A stretch of DNA of 64,000 bases from Virgibacillus siamensis (lineage in GTDB: Bacteria > Bacillota > Bacilli > Bacillales > Amphibacillaceae): NCBI RefSeq assembly GCF_900162695.1, contig NZ_FUIH01000007.1, positions 1,612,001-1,676,000 on the forward strand, written 5' to 3'. The notes beneath the pieces were generated by a model, which worked only from the letters and a program-made list of their open reading frames with translations, searched no databases and was not told the DNA's origin. How positions within the stretch are numbered: the first letter of the stretch is position 1; every line of letters begins with the position of its first letter. This document shows, in pieces, positions 26,038 to 35,443 of this stretch. A program made the translations under genes and the position numbers.

Positions 26038-26226
26038 ATGTCAAGGTATTATCGATACAAACTGCCTTCATGGTGTCGAAAATGCATTATCGTTTGCGAA
26101 AGAGTAACACTTCCCCTTCTCATTTTTCAATTGATTCGCACATTGCTGTTTCCAACTTCACTTGATGTATTTCTGCTTGGCATTTTTGTAGGCATTTTTA
26201 TTGCATTCTATCTGGAATGGATTTAG
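26038..26226 (+). CDS. small membrane protein of unknown function
   Basis: A 62-residue protein (MSRYYRYKLPSWCRKC...) with a basic, aromatic N-terminus holding a CxxC-type Cys-Arg-Lys-Cys, then a strongly hydrophobic C-terminal region (about 24-62) that could form one or two membrane helices. The ATG at 26038 has GAGGTG 6 nt upstream. It lies divergent to valS, and its stop overlaps the end of ysxE by 3 bp on the opposite strand. I do not recognise a family; being beside spore-coat genes suggests, but does not show, a sporulation link. Confidence 0.6.
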   Translation: MSRYYRYKLPSWCRKCIIVCERVTLPLLIFQLIRTLLFPTSLDVFLLGIFVGIFIAFYLEWI

Positions 26227-27230
26227 TCATCAGCCTGTGAAAGGTCGGAATATTGTTCCTCCAGATATTTGGAACAATACAGTCCGAATTTAATCTGACG
26301 TAGAGCGGACTCCAACTGAATCGTCCGGGAAGTCATAGTATCATCAGATCCCCTCAAATAAGCGTCCAAAGTCGTTATGTATCTTTGTGGATCAAGCATT
26401 TGTAAAGAAAGCAGATTAATTTCCGCCTGATTCAATGAATTTCTTGAAGCATAGACTGAAAAATGTTCCATCAATTTGTCGGATGTTTGATACCAATGAC
26501 ACAGCTGGTGTTTGAAAAAAACCACCAGATCCGTTATTGCATTATTAATTGATGCCTTTTCCCAATTTATTAAATACGGTTCATCCCCATGCAAAATATG
26601 GGACGACTTCAAATTTCCGTGGCACAAACAGACATTCCATTTGTTTGTAGCCCCAAGTTCGAAATTGAAGTCCCCGATTTTTCGATCAAGTTCCGCAAAT
26701 GCATCATTTAATATGTGAAAGTGTGTACAAACCTGCAGCTCCAGCGGTGACATATACCGCCTTTGCTCAAACAACTCAACAGATTCCAGCAATTTATTCT
26801 GCTTGGCTGCACACCTTTTTTGGTAATTCGCAAATTTTTCTATAACAGGTGATGTATCCATATGGGAGACTTTTTTTGTTTTGGCATGTGTATCCGCAAT
26901 GGATTTATAAATGGATTGTATGACCTGCTCATTATTGTTTACGTCATCTGAAATCCAAGGCGTCACATAATAAATCTGACCGTTTTGTTCCGTGTATAAT
27001 CCGGCATGCCTTGTTAAATATACCGGCAGGATTGATGTAATGGTATGTTTGGCGGCTCGTCGATAAACCTCTTCAAATACCGGTAATGCCTTTGCCTTTT
27101 TGCCGAGACTGCTCCTTTTTATGGCATATTGGTGCTGACCGGTATCAATCTGATATACCCGATCCGTTATTTGCTCCATTTTGACCGGAAAGAGGTTAAA
27201 TGCCCCAGCTGCCTTTTCAATGTTTTCCAT
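26223..27230 (-). CDS. ysxE: CotS-family spore coat kinase-like protein YsxE
   Basis: A 335-residue protein related to aminoglycoside/choline phosphotransferases of the CotS/YutH/YsxE group. The kinase core is visible as LCHGNLKSSHILHGDEPYLINWEKA (about 202-226), where the usual catalytic Asp of HGD is replaced by Asn, and Glu follows in INWEKA. This suggests weak or no kinase activity. The ATG at 27230 follows GGTGGTGAT. It lies directly upstream of valS as in B. subtilis and next to spoVID; coat localisation is known for B. subtilis homologues. Confidence 0.87.
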   Translation of the reverse strand: MENIEKAAGAFNLFPVKMEQITDRVYQIDTGQHQYAIKRSSLGKKAKALPVFEEVYRRAAKHTITSILPVYLTRHAGLYTEQNGQIYYVTPWISDDVNNNEQVIQSIYKSIADTHAKTKKVSHMDTSPVIEKFANYQKRCAAKQNKLLESVELFEQRRYMSPLELQVCTHFHILNDAFAELDRKIGDFNFELGATNKWNVCLCHGNLKSSHILHGDEPYLINWEKASINNAITDLVVFFKHQLCHWYQTSDKLMEHFSVYASRNSLNQAEINLLSLQMLDPQRYITTLDAYLRGSDDTMTSRTIQLESALRQIKFGLYCSKYLEEQYSDLSQADD

Positions 27231-27289
27231 TTTAATCACCACCAAAAATAGTAAAAGATGTTATCACAGCCAATAATATGCTCCAGAAA

Positions 27290-27318
27290 CAGAACCCCTT
27301 ACAGGATCAGCAAGGGGC
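27290..27318 (-). terminator. probable terminator of spoVID
   Basis: A 6-bp GC-rich stem (CCCCTT 27295-27300 with AAGGGG 27312-27317) is followed on the minus strand by TTCTGTTTCTGG. It lies 12 bp past the spoVID stop. The T-tract is poor. Confidence 0.45.
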
Positions 27319-27329
27319 ACAGGTTAATT

Positions 27330-28331
27330 CTAATTAAGCTTCTTATATGGAATATACAGTAATTGTCCTTCTGTCAAATCTTCGTTGCTTAACCGGTTCT
27401 TTTTAAGCAGCTGGCCGGCTGATATTTCATAGCGTTCCGCAATTGTTTCGACTGTATCTGTCTCCTGAACAATACACAACCGCATACTGACATATTCTTC
27501 GCCTTCTTCTGAGCGAAACATGTCAGAGAGATAACGGACATCCTCCGCTTCGCTATCCATTTGGTCTTCAGTTGTTTCGACCATTTCTTCCGATTCGCTA
27601 ATTTCCACCTCTGGAGATGCATCTTCCTCGCTTGTTTCCATTTCCGGTTCTTCTTTGGCATCCTTATTAAAAAACTCTGTCAGTGACTGGGATTTCTTAT
27701 ATTTCCAACGACCATCTTCCTCATCGGCTGGTTCAGATTCTCCCATCTGCGGTAATTCAGCGGCGGGCTCTTCCTCTGCCTCGGGGGTATCCTCGTCTTG
27801 GGCTTCCTCTTTTATGTCAAATTCAAATTCCTCATCTTCCCGCTGCATAAATGCAGGTTCGCTCTCATCCGACTGAACCGGAACTTCCTGTGTCTGTTCA
27901 TCAATTCCATGGATTTCAATTGTTGAACTTAACTTCATCTGGCTTTGATTTGGTATCTCATAATCAAATGATCCAATATCAACGGTTACTTGATTCAGGT
28001 CATTTACCCGATGAACAGGAATGGAGATTTCAACCGGAAATCGGTGAGTAAATTCTAATTGTTCATCATCCAATTCAACCACTTTCTCAACATACCGCCT
28101 TGAATGATAATCTTCCAAATCATTTGTATCCTCATTTTCTGTGGAAGTTGGAACCCTTTTATATGCACCTTGAAGTTCAATTACTCCCCGAATGGAAATA
28201 TAGTCATGAAACGGCTGGATAGAAATTTCCGGCTCAAGGGAAATACCCATCATCTCTGAAACTTCCTGTCCTTTTTCAAAATAAAGCGATTCATTTAAAT
28301 CAAACCGAAATACTGCCTGATCATCAGTCAA
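27330..28331 (-). CDS. spoVID: stage VI sporulation protein D, spore coat morphogenesis
   Basis: About 333 residues: an N-terminal beta-rich region (LTDDQAVFRFDLNESLYF onward), a very acidic Glu-rich middle (about 170-275), and a C-terminal LysM domain (about 288-330, TVETIAERYEISAGQLLKKNRL). SpoVID drives encasement of the forespore by coat proteins and binds SafA. The start is TTG at 28331, 6 nt after AAGGGAGG; the ATG codons upstream either overlap or precede this site. It sits between ysxE and hemL, the B. subtilis order. Confidence 0.9.
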   Translation of the reverse strand: MTDDQAVFRFDLNESLYFEKGQEVSEMMGISLEPEISIQPFHDYISIRGVIELQGAYKRVPTSTENEDTNDLEDYHSRRYVEKVVELDDEQLEFTHRFPVEISIPVHRVNDLNQVTVDIGSFDYEIPNQSQMKLSSTIEIHGIDEQTQEVPVQSDESEPAFMQREDEEFEFDIKEEAQDEDTPEAEEEPAAELPQMGESEPADEEDGRWKYKKSQSLTEFFNKDAKEEPEMETSEEDASPEVEISESEEMVETTEDQMDSEAEDVRYLSDMFRSEEGEEYVSMRLCIVQETDTVETIAERYEISAGQLLKKNRLSNEDLTEGQLLYIPYKKLN

Positions 28332-28443
28332 GTGATTTCCTCCCTTCAACATATATTCCATATGCTTATGTCTTATTCATCTATATGAAACACATCACAC
28401 AGTTATTCATTTTGCACGGAAGAAACCACAATTCATGCCAAAA

Positions 28444-28484
28444 ACAAAAAAGACTACTCCAACTAAACCGGGAATAGTCTTTTT
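28444..28484. terminator. terminator of the hem operon
   Basis: A 14-bp stem with one mismatch (28447-28460 with 28471-28484) and T-runs on both strands lies just past the hemL stop. It ends the hemAXCDBL transcript. Confidence 0.8.
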
Positions 28485-28500
28485 GTTATTTACAGTAACT

Positions 28501-29790
28501 TTATTTTTTAATCGCTTCAAAAGCCTTTCGGACAGCGGCAATTGTTTTTTCAATTTCTTCATCGGTATGGGCAGTTGATAAAAACATACCTTCAAATTGG
28601 GAAGGAGGAAGGAATATTCCCTCTTCAATCATATTGCGATAATACTGAGCAAAATAATCCAGATTGGATGTTTGTGCTGTTTCAAAGTTAATCACCGGCT
28701 GATTGGTAAAGAAAAATCCGACCATTGAACCTGCACGATTAATATGCAGTGGAATATCGAAATCAATTGCAGCCTGTTTGTATCCCGCAACAAGCTGATC
28801 CACTTTATCGTTAATTTTTTCATACGACGTTTCATCCAAAGCACGTAACGTTTCATAACCAGCAGTCATGGCAAGCGGATTTCCGGATAATGTCCCTGCC
28901 TGGTAAATTGAACCGGTGGGGGCAACCTTTTCCATTATCTCCCGTTTCCCGCCATACGCTCCAACAGGCAGTCCGCCACCGATAACTTTTCCGAGACACG
29001 TTAAATCAGGTGTCACACCAAAGAAGCCCTGTGCACAATTATAGCCAACACGGAAACCTGTCATTACTTCATCAAAGATAAGCAATGAACCATATTCCTC
29101 TGTTACTTTCCGTAAATTCTGCAGGAAATCTTCCTGTGGAGGGACAACTCCCATATTGCCGGAAACCGGTTCTACAATAACAGCGGCCAGCTTATTACCG
29201 AAACGTTCGAAGGCATAGCGCACACTTTCCATATCATTATATGGAACGGTAATCGTATTTTGAGCAATCGACTCAGGTACTCCCGGACTATCCGGCAAAC
29301 CAAGTGTGGCAACCCCGGAACCTGCTTTAATCAGTAGGGAATCCCCATGACCATGATAGTTCCCCTCGAATTTTAAAATTTTGTCACGACCGGTATATCC
29401 CCGTGCAACACGGATAGCACTCATCGTTGCTTCTGTACCAGAGTTTACCATACGAACCATCTCGATGGATGGCACACGATCAATTACGAGCTGTGCCAAT
29501 TTATTTTCAATTAAAGTAGGCGTACCAAAGCTTGTCCCGTTATCAACCGCTTCTTTCAAAGCAGCAGTTACACGATCATCCGCATGTCCCAAAATCAGCG
29601 GACCCCAGCTGAGAACATAATCGATGTATTCATGTTTTTCAATATCATAAATTTTTGATCCTTTACCGGATTCCATAAAGATAGGTGTCAAATCAACTGA
29701 TTTAAATGCCCGTACAGGTGAGTTCACCCCTCCTGGCATTAAATCAACGGCTTCCTGATAAGCATCTTTCGACTTCTCAAAGCTTTTCAC
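28501..29790 (-). CDS. hemL: glutamate-1-semialdehyde 2,1-aminomutase
   Basis: PLP enzyme that makes 5-aminolevulinate from glutamate-1-semialdehyde, the product of HemA in this operon. The 429 residues show NSGTEATMSAIRVARGYTGRDKI, FDEVMTGFRVG and the PLP-lysine segment TCLGKVIGGGLPVGAYGG. Last gene of hemAXCDBL. Confidence 0.98.
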   Translation of the reverse strand: MKSFEKSKDAYQEAVDLMPGGVNSPVRAFKSVDLTPIFMESGKGSKIYDIEKHEYIDYVLSWGPLILGHADDRVTAALKEAVDNGTSFGTPTLIENKLAQLVIDRVPSIEMVRMVNSGTEATMSAIRVARGYTGRDKILKFEGNYHGHGDSLLIKAGSGVATLGLPDSPGVPESIAQNTITVPYNDMESVRYAFERFGNKLAAVIVEPVSGNMGVVPPQEDFLQNLRKVTEEYGSLLIFDEVMTGFRVGYNCAQGFFGVTPDLTCLGKVIGGGLPVGAYGGKREIMEKVAPTGSIYQAGTLSGNPLAMTAGYETLRALDETSYEKINDKVDQLVAGYKQAAIDFDIPLHINRAGSMVGFFFTNQPVINFETAQTSNLDYFAQYYRNMIEEGIFLPPSQFEGMFLSTAHTDEEIEKTIAAVRKAFEAIKK

Positions 29791-29816
29791 GATTCATCAC
29801 TCCAAATCAGTTATGA

Positions 29817-30800
29817 TTAATTATTCTCCATCCATTTAGCAACATCTTTGGCAAAATACGTAATTATCAAATCAGCTCCAGCTCGTTTCATGGCGGTCAA
29901 TTTTTCCATTACAAGTTCCTGCTCATTAATCCACCCGTTTTGTGCAGCTGCTTTTACCATGGAATATTCCCCGCTGACATTGTACGCAACAACTGGGGCA
30001 TTGAAGTTGTTTTTTACATCACGAACAATATCCAAATATGACATCGCCGGTTTTACAATTAGAAAGTCTGCACCCTCATTCATATCAGACTCTGCTTCTC
30101 TTAATGCTTCAAGCCGATTAGCTGGATCCATTTGATATGTTCTGCGGTCGCCAAACTGCGGTGTGCTATCAGCAGCATCACGGAACGGACCATAATACGC
30201 TGAAGCATACTTAACGGCATAGGACATAATTGGTATATTTGTATATCCTGCTTGATCCAATGCCTTTCGAATAACAATGACGAAACCATCCATCATGTTT
30301 GACGGAGCAATGATATCAGCGCCTGCTTCTGCCTGTGATACAGCTGTTTTGGCAAGCAATTCCAGTGACGCATCATTATCAACGTCATGATTATGGATGA
30401 CACCGCAATGTCCATGTGACGTATATTCACACAAACATGTATCTGCAACAACAAGCATTTCCGGAACTTCCCGCTTTATGAGCCGTGTTGCTTCCTGAAC
30501 AATTCCCTTTTCGATAAATGCGCCGGTACCTTGTTCATCTTTTTCCGAAGGGACGCCAAAAACCATAACAGCCTTAATTCCAAGCGTTCGCAATTCTTCC
30601 ATTTCAGCTTTCACATGATCCAATGAAACTTGATAGACACCAGGCATGGATGACACTTCATTTTTAACGTTGGTGCCTTCTACCACAAAAATAGGGTAAA
30701 TAAAATCATCCGTATGCAAATGCGTTTCGCGTACTAGTGAACGCATCGCATTTGAGGAACGCAGCTTTCTGTGACGTTTAAAATCATAGTTATCAGTCAT
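29817..30800 (-). CDS. hemB: porphobilinogen synthase (delta-aminolevulinate dehydratase)
   Basis: Condenses two 5-aminolevulinate molecules. About 327 residues with the zinc loop ADTCLCEYTSHGHCG and the two catalytic lysines in SYAVKYAS and FLIVKPAMSYLD. ATG at 30800 has AAAGGA with good spacing; ATG at 30806 is the alternative. It lies directly after hemD. Confidence 0.98.
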   Translation of the reverse strand: MTDNYDFKRHRKLRSSNAMRSLVRETHLHTDDFIYPIFVVEGTNVKNEVSSMPGVYQVSLDHVKAEMEELRTLGIKAVMVFGVPSEKDEQGTGAFIEKGIVQEATRLIKREVPEMLVVADTCLCEYTSHGHCGVIHNHDVDNDASLELLAKTAVSQAEAGADIIAPSNMMDGFVIVIRKALDQAGYTNIPIMSYAVKYASAYYGPFRDAADSTPQFGDRRTYQMDPANRLEALREAESDMNEGADFLIVKPAMSYLDIVRDVKNNFNAPVVAYNVSGEYSMVKAAAQNGWINEQELVMEKLTAMKRAGADLIITYFAKDVAKWMENN

Positions 30801-30806
30801 CTTCAT

Positions 30807-31568
30807 CTATCCTTTCACAGCTAAATAATCACTCATACATTGTATCATTCCATCAATTGTAAATTCATCTGCCGTTAAAATATGTCCAAATCCTAAATCA
30901 TTCGCATGTTGGGCCGTTGTTGATCCAATACCGACAAATGTACAATCCGGCTGGCCAACTTCTTGACTCATTTCCACAAATGCATCAATTGTTGATGGAC
31001 TTGTAAACGTGATAAAGTCAGGATTTTCATGATGCAATGCCTTAATTAATTTTCCTTTATTTTCATAATGGAATAAAGACTCATATACAACAGCAGTATC
31101 AAATAACACATTTTGTTCAGTCAGCCATTTAGGCAAGACATCCCTCGATTTGCTTCCTTGTACAAGCAAAATTCGCATGTCAGGCAACCGATTTTGTTCG
31201 GGAAATTCATTCGTCATTGCCTCCGCATGGTAGGTGGAGGGAATAAATTCAACAGTATAACCGTACTCCTCCAATTTAGCGGCTGTTTTATGGCCAACTG
31301 CAGCAATCCGGGCGCCCGATGCTATTTTTTTGCTGTTTTCACATGTAAAGAAACAATCTACACCATTTGTACTTGTAAAAAAGAGCCAATCATAATGCCT
31401 TCCATTAAACTGCTCTTGTTGAGCACAGGAGTTTTCGATGCATGAAATTTTTAAAAGTGGAACTTCAAGCGGTATTCCTCCGTAACGCAGTACTTTTTCG
31501 GAAAACTCTTTTGCCTGTTTTTGCTCCCTTGTTATTAAAATCTTTTTTCCATGCAAATCGACTGGCAT
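30807..31568 (-). CDS. hemD: uroporphyrinogen-III synthase
   Basis: Closes hydroxymethylbilane with inversion of ring D. The 253 residues have low overall conservation, as usual for HemD, but show the bilobed pattern with KKILITREQKQAKEF at the start, FFTSTNGVDCFF, and ITFTSPSTIDAFVE near residue 180. Its ATG shares a base with the hemC stop (TGATG), indicating coupling. Confidence 0.95.
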   Translation of the reverse strand: MPVDLHGKKILITREQKQAKEFSEKVLRYGGIPLEVPLLKISCIENSCAQQEQFNGRHYDWLFFTSTNGVDCFFTCENSKKIASGARIAAVGHKTAAKLEEYGYTVEFIPSTYHAEAMTNEFPEQNRLPDMRILLVQGSKSRDVLPKWLTEQNVLFDTAVVYESLFHYENKGKLIKALHHENPDFITFTSPSTIDAFVEMSQEVGQPDCTFVGIGSTTAQHANDLGFGHILTADEFTIDGMIQCMSDYLAVKG

Positions 31569-32497
31569 CAGTCATCCATCTCCTCTTTTACAGTATCGAC
31601 GATGTCCTTCGCCCCGCGGCTGATCATTTTATCCGCCGCTTCTTTGCCTACTGCTATGGGATCAGTCCCGCGCACAGTCTCTTTCAAGACTGTATTTCCA
31701 TCAGGGGTTGCTACGAGAGCTGTTAAGACAACTTCATCTTCTTCCATATGTGCGTAACCGCCAATCGGCACCTGACATCCGCCTTCAAGCAAATGCAAGA
31801 AAGTCCGTTCCGCCTCCACAGTTGTTGTCGTTAAGGAATCATTAATGACATTCAACAATTCGTGAAGTTCCGTATCATCTTCACGGCACTCAATGGCCAA
31901 TGCACCTTGACCCACTGCCGGAATACATACATCCGGTTCAAGGTATTCCGTAATAAGCTCTTCGCTCAAGCCGACACGTTTCAGTCCGGATACCGCCAGA
32001 ATAATAGCGTCATAATCTTCTTCTTCCAGCTTACGCAGCCTTGTTTCAATATTTCCGCGGATCCATTTAATTTCCACATCCGGTCTTGCGGCAAGAATCT
32101 GTGCAGAACGTCTGAGACTGCTTGTCCCGACAATAGCCCCTTCTGGCAGATCTTTCAATGCGACATTACCTTTCGCGATATATGCATCCCGATGATCCTC
32201 CCGCAAAGGAATTGTAGAGATAACCAACCCCTCTGGCATTTCTGAAGGCATGTCTTTCATACTGTGAACGGCAAAATCAATTTCTTTATCATACATTGCC
32301 TGTTCGATTTCTTTTACAAACAAGCCTTTGCCGCCTACTTTTGATAATGTGACATCCAGAATCTTGTCACCCTTCGTTACAATTTTTTTTACATCAAATT
32401 CGTTTTCGACTCCAGCCTTTTTCAACTGCTCAATGACCCAGTTGGTCTGTGTCAATGCCAAATTGCTCTTTCGTGATCCGACGACTATTTTACGCAT
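31568..32497 (-). CDS. hemC: hydroxymethylbilane synthase
   Basis: Polymerises four porphobilinogen units. 309 residues starting MRKIVVGSRKSNLALTQ, with GGKGLFVKEIE, the HSMKDMP substrate loop and the cofactor-binding Cys in LEGGCQVPIGGYA. The ATG at 32497 follows TAGGAGG; in-frame codons further upstream belong to the hemX end. Confidence 0.98.
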   Translation of the reverse strand: MRKIVVGSRKSNLALTQTNWVIEQLKKAGVENEFDVKKIVTKGDKILDVTLSKVGGKGLFVKEIEQAMYDKEIDFAVHSMKDMPSEMPEGLVISTIPLREDHRDAYIAKGNVALKDLPEGAIVGTSSLRRSAQILAARPDVEIKWIRGNIETRLRKLEEEDYDAIILAVSGLKRVGLSEELITEYLEPDVCIPAVGQGALAIECREDDTELHELLNVINDSLTTTTVEAERTFLHLLEGGCQVPIGGYAHMEEDEVVLTALVATPDGNTVLKETVRGTDPIAVGKEAADKMISRGAKDIVDTVKEEMDD

Positions 32498-32507
32498 GAA
32501 AATCCTC

Positions 32508-33338
32508 CTAAAGAAAACTATTAAAATGAAAATTGGATAGCACATTAAATAAAAAGAAATTGACTAATAGTATTAAGAATGCTGCGGTATTGTACAGGGA
32601 AATGGATTTCCCCTGCTGCCCTTTTCCAAGCCGCAAGAACAAATAAAGCGTATAGGCAGCCAATACAATCAACGACCCGATTGTCTTCATATCAAACCAG
32701 TAGAATTCAGAATTGGAAACATATGCCCAAACAACACCAAGTGTTATTGCAATCGTCAAAAGCGGTACACCTAGTGTGACAGCAATAAATGAGAATGAAT
32801 CAAGACGCTGCAAATCTCCAAACCTCCACATCCAATTCAATCCCTTTTTCTCTTTCAGAAATTTATACTGAATCAAATACATCATGGAAAAAAGAAATGA
32901 CAACGTAAAAAAGCCATATGAAATAATTGCCAATGTAATATGGGTAATCAGTATCTCATGCACAAGCTGAATACCCTGGTCCTGCAAATACGTTTGTGCT
33001 CTCGTTGAAACATACAACAGAAAGACAAAAAAACCAAGTAAATTGGTAAAGAACAAGATAAATTGCACGCGGAATAACCGGTTAATAACAACAGAAAATG
33101 TCACCAGAACCCATGCATAAAAAAACAAACCATCATATATCGTTAATACTGGAAAATTATTTTCTAAAAATATATTATTCAACAAAAAAATGGTCTGAAA
33201 AAGCCAAACCATACTAAGTAACCAGAAGGCAATTCTGTTGGCCCTCCGGTTACGCTGAATAAAATCGATAAAGTATCCAACCAAACTCAATCCATAAATA
33301 ATTAGAATGATTTCATATATCCACTTCGATTCAATCAT
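32508..33338 (-). CDS. hemX: HemX, CcsA-like membrane protein of the hem operon
   Basis: A 276-residue protein with about eight hydrophobic helices and the CcsA/ResC-like segment ILITHITLAIISYGFFTLSFLFSMMYLIQYKFLK. In B. subtilis HemX lowers the cellular level of HemA. It sits between hemA and hemC as expected. It has WAYVSNSEFYWFDMKT, a conserved tryptophan-rich patch seen in this superfamily. Confidence 0.93.
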   Translation of the reverse strand: MIESKWIYEIILIIYGLSLVGYFIDFIQRNRRANRIAFWLLSMVWLFQTIFLLNNIFLENNFPVLTIYDGLFFYAWVLVTFSVVINRLFRVQFILFFTNLLGFFVFLLYVSTRAQTYLQDQGIQLVHEILITHITLAIISYGFFTLSFLFSMMYLIQYKFLKEKKGLNWMWRFGDLQRLDSFSFIAVTLGVPLLTIAITLGVVWAYVSNSEFYWFDMKTIGSLIVLAAYTLYLFLRLGKGQQGKSISLYNTAAFLILLVNFFLFNVLSNFHFNSFL

Positions 33339-33351
33339 AGTTGGAATCCTT

Positions 33352-34716
33352 TCATTTTACTGTGCTTGGTTTCTGTTCCGAACCAGGAAAGGATACTTTG
33401 TCCATCGTCTTGGTATTTTTTTGAGTCTGTTTAATGATTTCCGCTTCCACTTCGGACTCAATACCGAAAATTTTCACGAAAAGGTCTAATGACTCGTCTT
33501 TGTTTTTATCAGCTGCGAGTTCCTTAGCCTGTGTCACCGGTTCTTTAAGCAACTGATTAATTATGCTTTTTGTATGCTTATTCAGCACTTTCTTCTCCCG
33601 CTTGTTCAAATCAGGGATTTTGCGTTCGATGCTCTTCATCGTTTCCGCCTGAATGGATAGTGCTTTTTGACGAAGTGCCGAGATTACAGGCACAACCCCA
33701 AGAGTCTGCAGCCAATCATTAAATTGCACAATTTCTTCTTCCAGCATTAATTCAATCGTTGACGCTGCTTTTTTCCTAGCTTTCAGATTCTCATCCACAA
33801 TATGCTGCAAATCGTCAATATCATAAAGGAAAACATTATCCAGTTCACCAATCGCCGAATCCAAATCGCGCGGCACAGCAATGTCCACGAGAAATAGCGG
33901 TTTTCCCTTACGCTGCTTTTGAATAGTTTCTATTGTCGCTTTGTCCAGCACCACAGAATCTGATCCTGTTGAACTGATTAAAATATCAGCATCCTTCAAT
34001 ATATCCTGTAAACGTTCCATTCCCTCAGCTTTCGCATGAAACTTTCCGGCCAGTTCCTGTGCTTTCGTATACGTACGGTTAACTACAGTAATCCGATTTG
34101 CACCTGAACCATGCAAATTTTTGGCAGCCAGTTCACCCATTTTCCCAGCACCGAGAATAACAACATGTTTATCCTGCAAATCACTGAAAATTTTCTTGGC
34201 AAGTTCTACGGCTGCATAGCTTACCGACACAGCATGTTCACCAATTGCTGTATCCTTATGCGAACGTTTGGCAAATGTAATCGATTGTTTAAACATTTCA
34301 TTAAATACAGTACCCGTTGTCTGCATTTCTTGGGCAGTTAAAAAAGATTGTTTCACTTGCCCCAAAATTTGTGTTTCCCCAAGAACCATTGAATCCAAAC
34401 CAGTTGATACACGCAAAAGATGTTCAATCGCGCCATCACTCTCTGCAATCCGCAAGTAATCAACAAATTCTGCTTTATCAATTTGGAACCAATCTTCCAG
34501 AAATTGCTTTATATAATACCGACCTGTATGAACCTGATCCACTACCGCATAAATTTCGGTTCGGTTACAAGTGGAAACAATAACATTTTCCAGAATACTC
34601 TTCTGTTCCTTTAACATTAGCATCGCCTGATCGAGTGATTCTTCGGAAAAAGTAAGTTTCTCCCTTATTTCAACAGGGGTTGATTTGTAATTGATTCCGA
34701 CTTTAAGTATGTGCAA
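33352..34716 (-). CDS. hemA: glutamyl-tRNA reductase
   Basis: First committed enzyme of C5-route heme synthesis. The 454 residues show the catalytic Cys50 in IVSTCNRTEIYAV, GETQILGQVK, the NADPH fold ILGAGKMGELAAKNL and a C-terminal dimer helix region. TTG at 34716 is chosen from the TTGGGGGT ribosome site and the exact family N-terminus (HILKVGINYKS). It opens hemAXCDBL. The extra C-terminal tail (last 40 residues, Lys/Thr-rich) is weakly conserved. Confidence 0.97.
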   Translation of the reverse strand: MHILKVGINYKSTPVEIREKLTFSEESLDQAMLMLKEQKSILENVIVSTCNRTEIYAVVDQVHTGRYYIKQFLEDWFQIDKAEFVDYLRIAESDGAIEHLLRVSTGLDSMVLGETQILGQVKQSFLTAQEMQTTGTVFNEMFKQSITFAKRSHKDTAIGEHAVSVSYAAVELAKKIFSDLQDKHVVILGAGKMGELAAKNLHGSGANRITVVNRTYTKAQELAGKFHAKAEGMERLQDILKDADILISSTGSDSVVLDKATIETIQKQRKGKPLFLVDIAVPRDLDSAIGELDNVFLYDIDDLQHIVDENLKARKKAASTIELMLEEEIVQFNDWLQTLGVVPVISALRQKALSIQAETMKSIERKIPDLNKREKKVLNKHTKSIINQLLKEPVTQAKELAADKNKDESLDLFVKIFGIESEVEAEIIKQTQKNTKTMDKVSFPGSEQKPSTVK

Positions 34717-34751
34717 AGTAATACCCCCAAGGATTTAAACATTCATTTCCT

Positions 34752-34760
34752 ATTATAACA
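34752..34760 (-). promoter_or_regulatory. extended -10 promoter element for hemA
   Basis: Minus-strand TGTTATAAT is a perfect extended -10 element about 40 nt before the hemA start. No good -35 is visible. It contains a TTATAAT half-site like that of PerR boxes, but no second half is present. Confidence 0.55.
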
Positions 34761-34921
34761 TGTGCGTTTCATTACTTCTTCCATAAATGTGAACAAGATT
34801 GAAACATTTATGATAGGATATCCGTATAACATGTAGTATAACTCGTATGTACTCTATCATACGTATATTGTCGAAGCAAACATTCTGACTGCTGCTTGAC
34901 ACCAGGAAGAGAGGTTTAAAA

Positions 34922-35404
34922 ATGAAAAAACAAAATACTTTTGCTGCCTACATATTAATTGGCGTTGGGATATATTTCCTGCTTCGAAAACTGCAAATCC
35001 CAATCATCACCGATTTTTATTCATGGCCGACGTTACTGATTATTATAGGCATTGCACTCTTAATATACAGTTATACTGCCAGGGATTATCAGCATTTATT
35101 CAGCGGAACTGTCGTTCTTGGAATCGGCATTCATTTCCATGGGCTCGAACACTATGGATTCTGGATTGATCATTGGGCTGTCTATCTGCTTATAGTGGGG
35201 ATTGCATTTATTGTAAGGGCAATCCGAACAAAAAAAGGATTTATGATGGGATTACTTCTGATAGGTCTGGCGATTCTTTTTATTTTCTCCTTTAAATTGC
35301 CTGGTCTGTTCGATTGGGTATACGATGCAACAGATTTCTTTGAAAATTTTTGGCCGCTGCTCCTAATTGTAATTGGTATAATCTGGCTGAAGAAGAAAAA
35401 ATAA
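34922..35404 (+). CDS. LiaI/LiaF-like membrane protein
   Basis: The 160-residue protein is almost wholly hydrophobic, with about five or six short helices and repeated G-I-G-I/L-x-x-L segments (LIGVGIYFLL, LLIIIGIALLIY, LLIVIGIIWL) typical of the LiaI-LiaF-like transmembrane region family (DUF5668-type). It ends in a Lys tail. GAAGAGAGG lies upstream of the ATG. B. subtilis has ysxD in a similar place beside hemA, and this may be its counterpart by position. Envelope-stress signalling is a family theme, not shown here. Confidence 0.7.
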   Translation: MKKQNTFAAYILIGVGIYFLLRKLQIPIITDFYSWPTLLIIIGIALLIYSYTARDYQHLFSGTVVLGIGIHFHGLEHYGFWIDHWAVYLLIVGIAFIVRAIRTKKGFMMGLLLIGLAILFIFSFKLPGLFDWVYDATDFFENFWPLLLIVIGIIWLKKKK

Positions 35405-35434
35405 ACCTGCCGGAATGGCAAGGTTCATTTTTTG
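35404..35434 (+). terminator. terminator of the LiaF-like gene
   Basis: An imperfect stem (AACCTGCC 35405-35411 region with GGCAAGGTT 35417-35425) is followed by a run of T at 35428-35433. Confidence 0.6.
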
Positions 35435-35443
35435 TTCAATCTT

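Noticed and set aside
34745..34765. PerR box at hemA
   Set aside because: Only one TTATAAT half is present and it coincides with the -10 element.
34844..34863. Inverted repeat CGTATG...CATACG upstream of the LiaF-like gene
   Set aside because: Six-bp arms in AT-rich DNA occur often by chance; no recognised operator.
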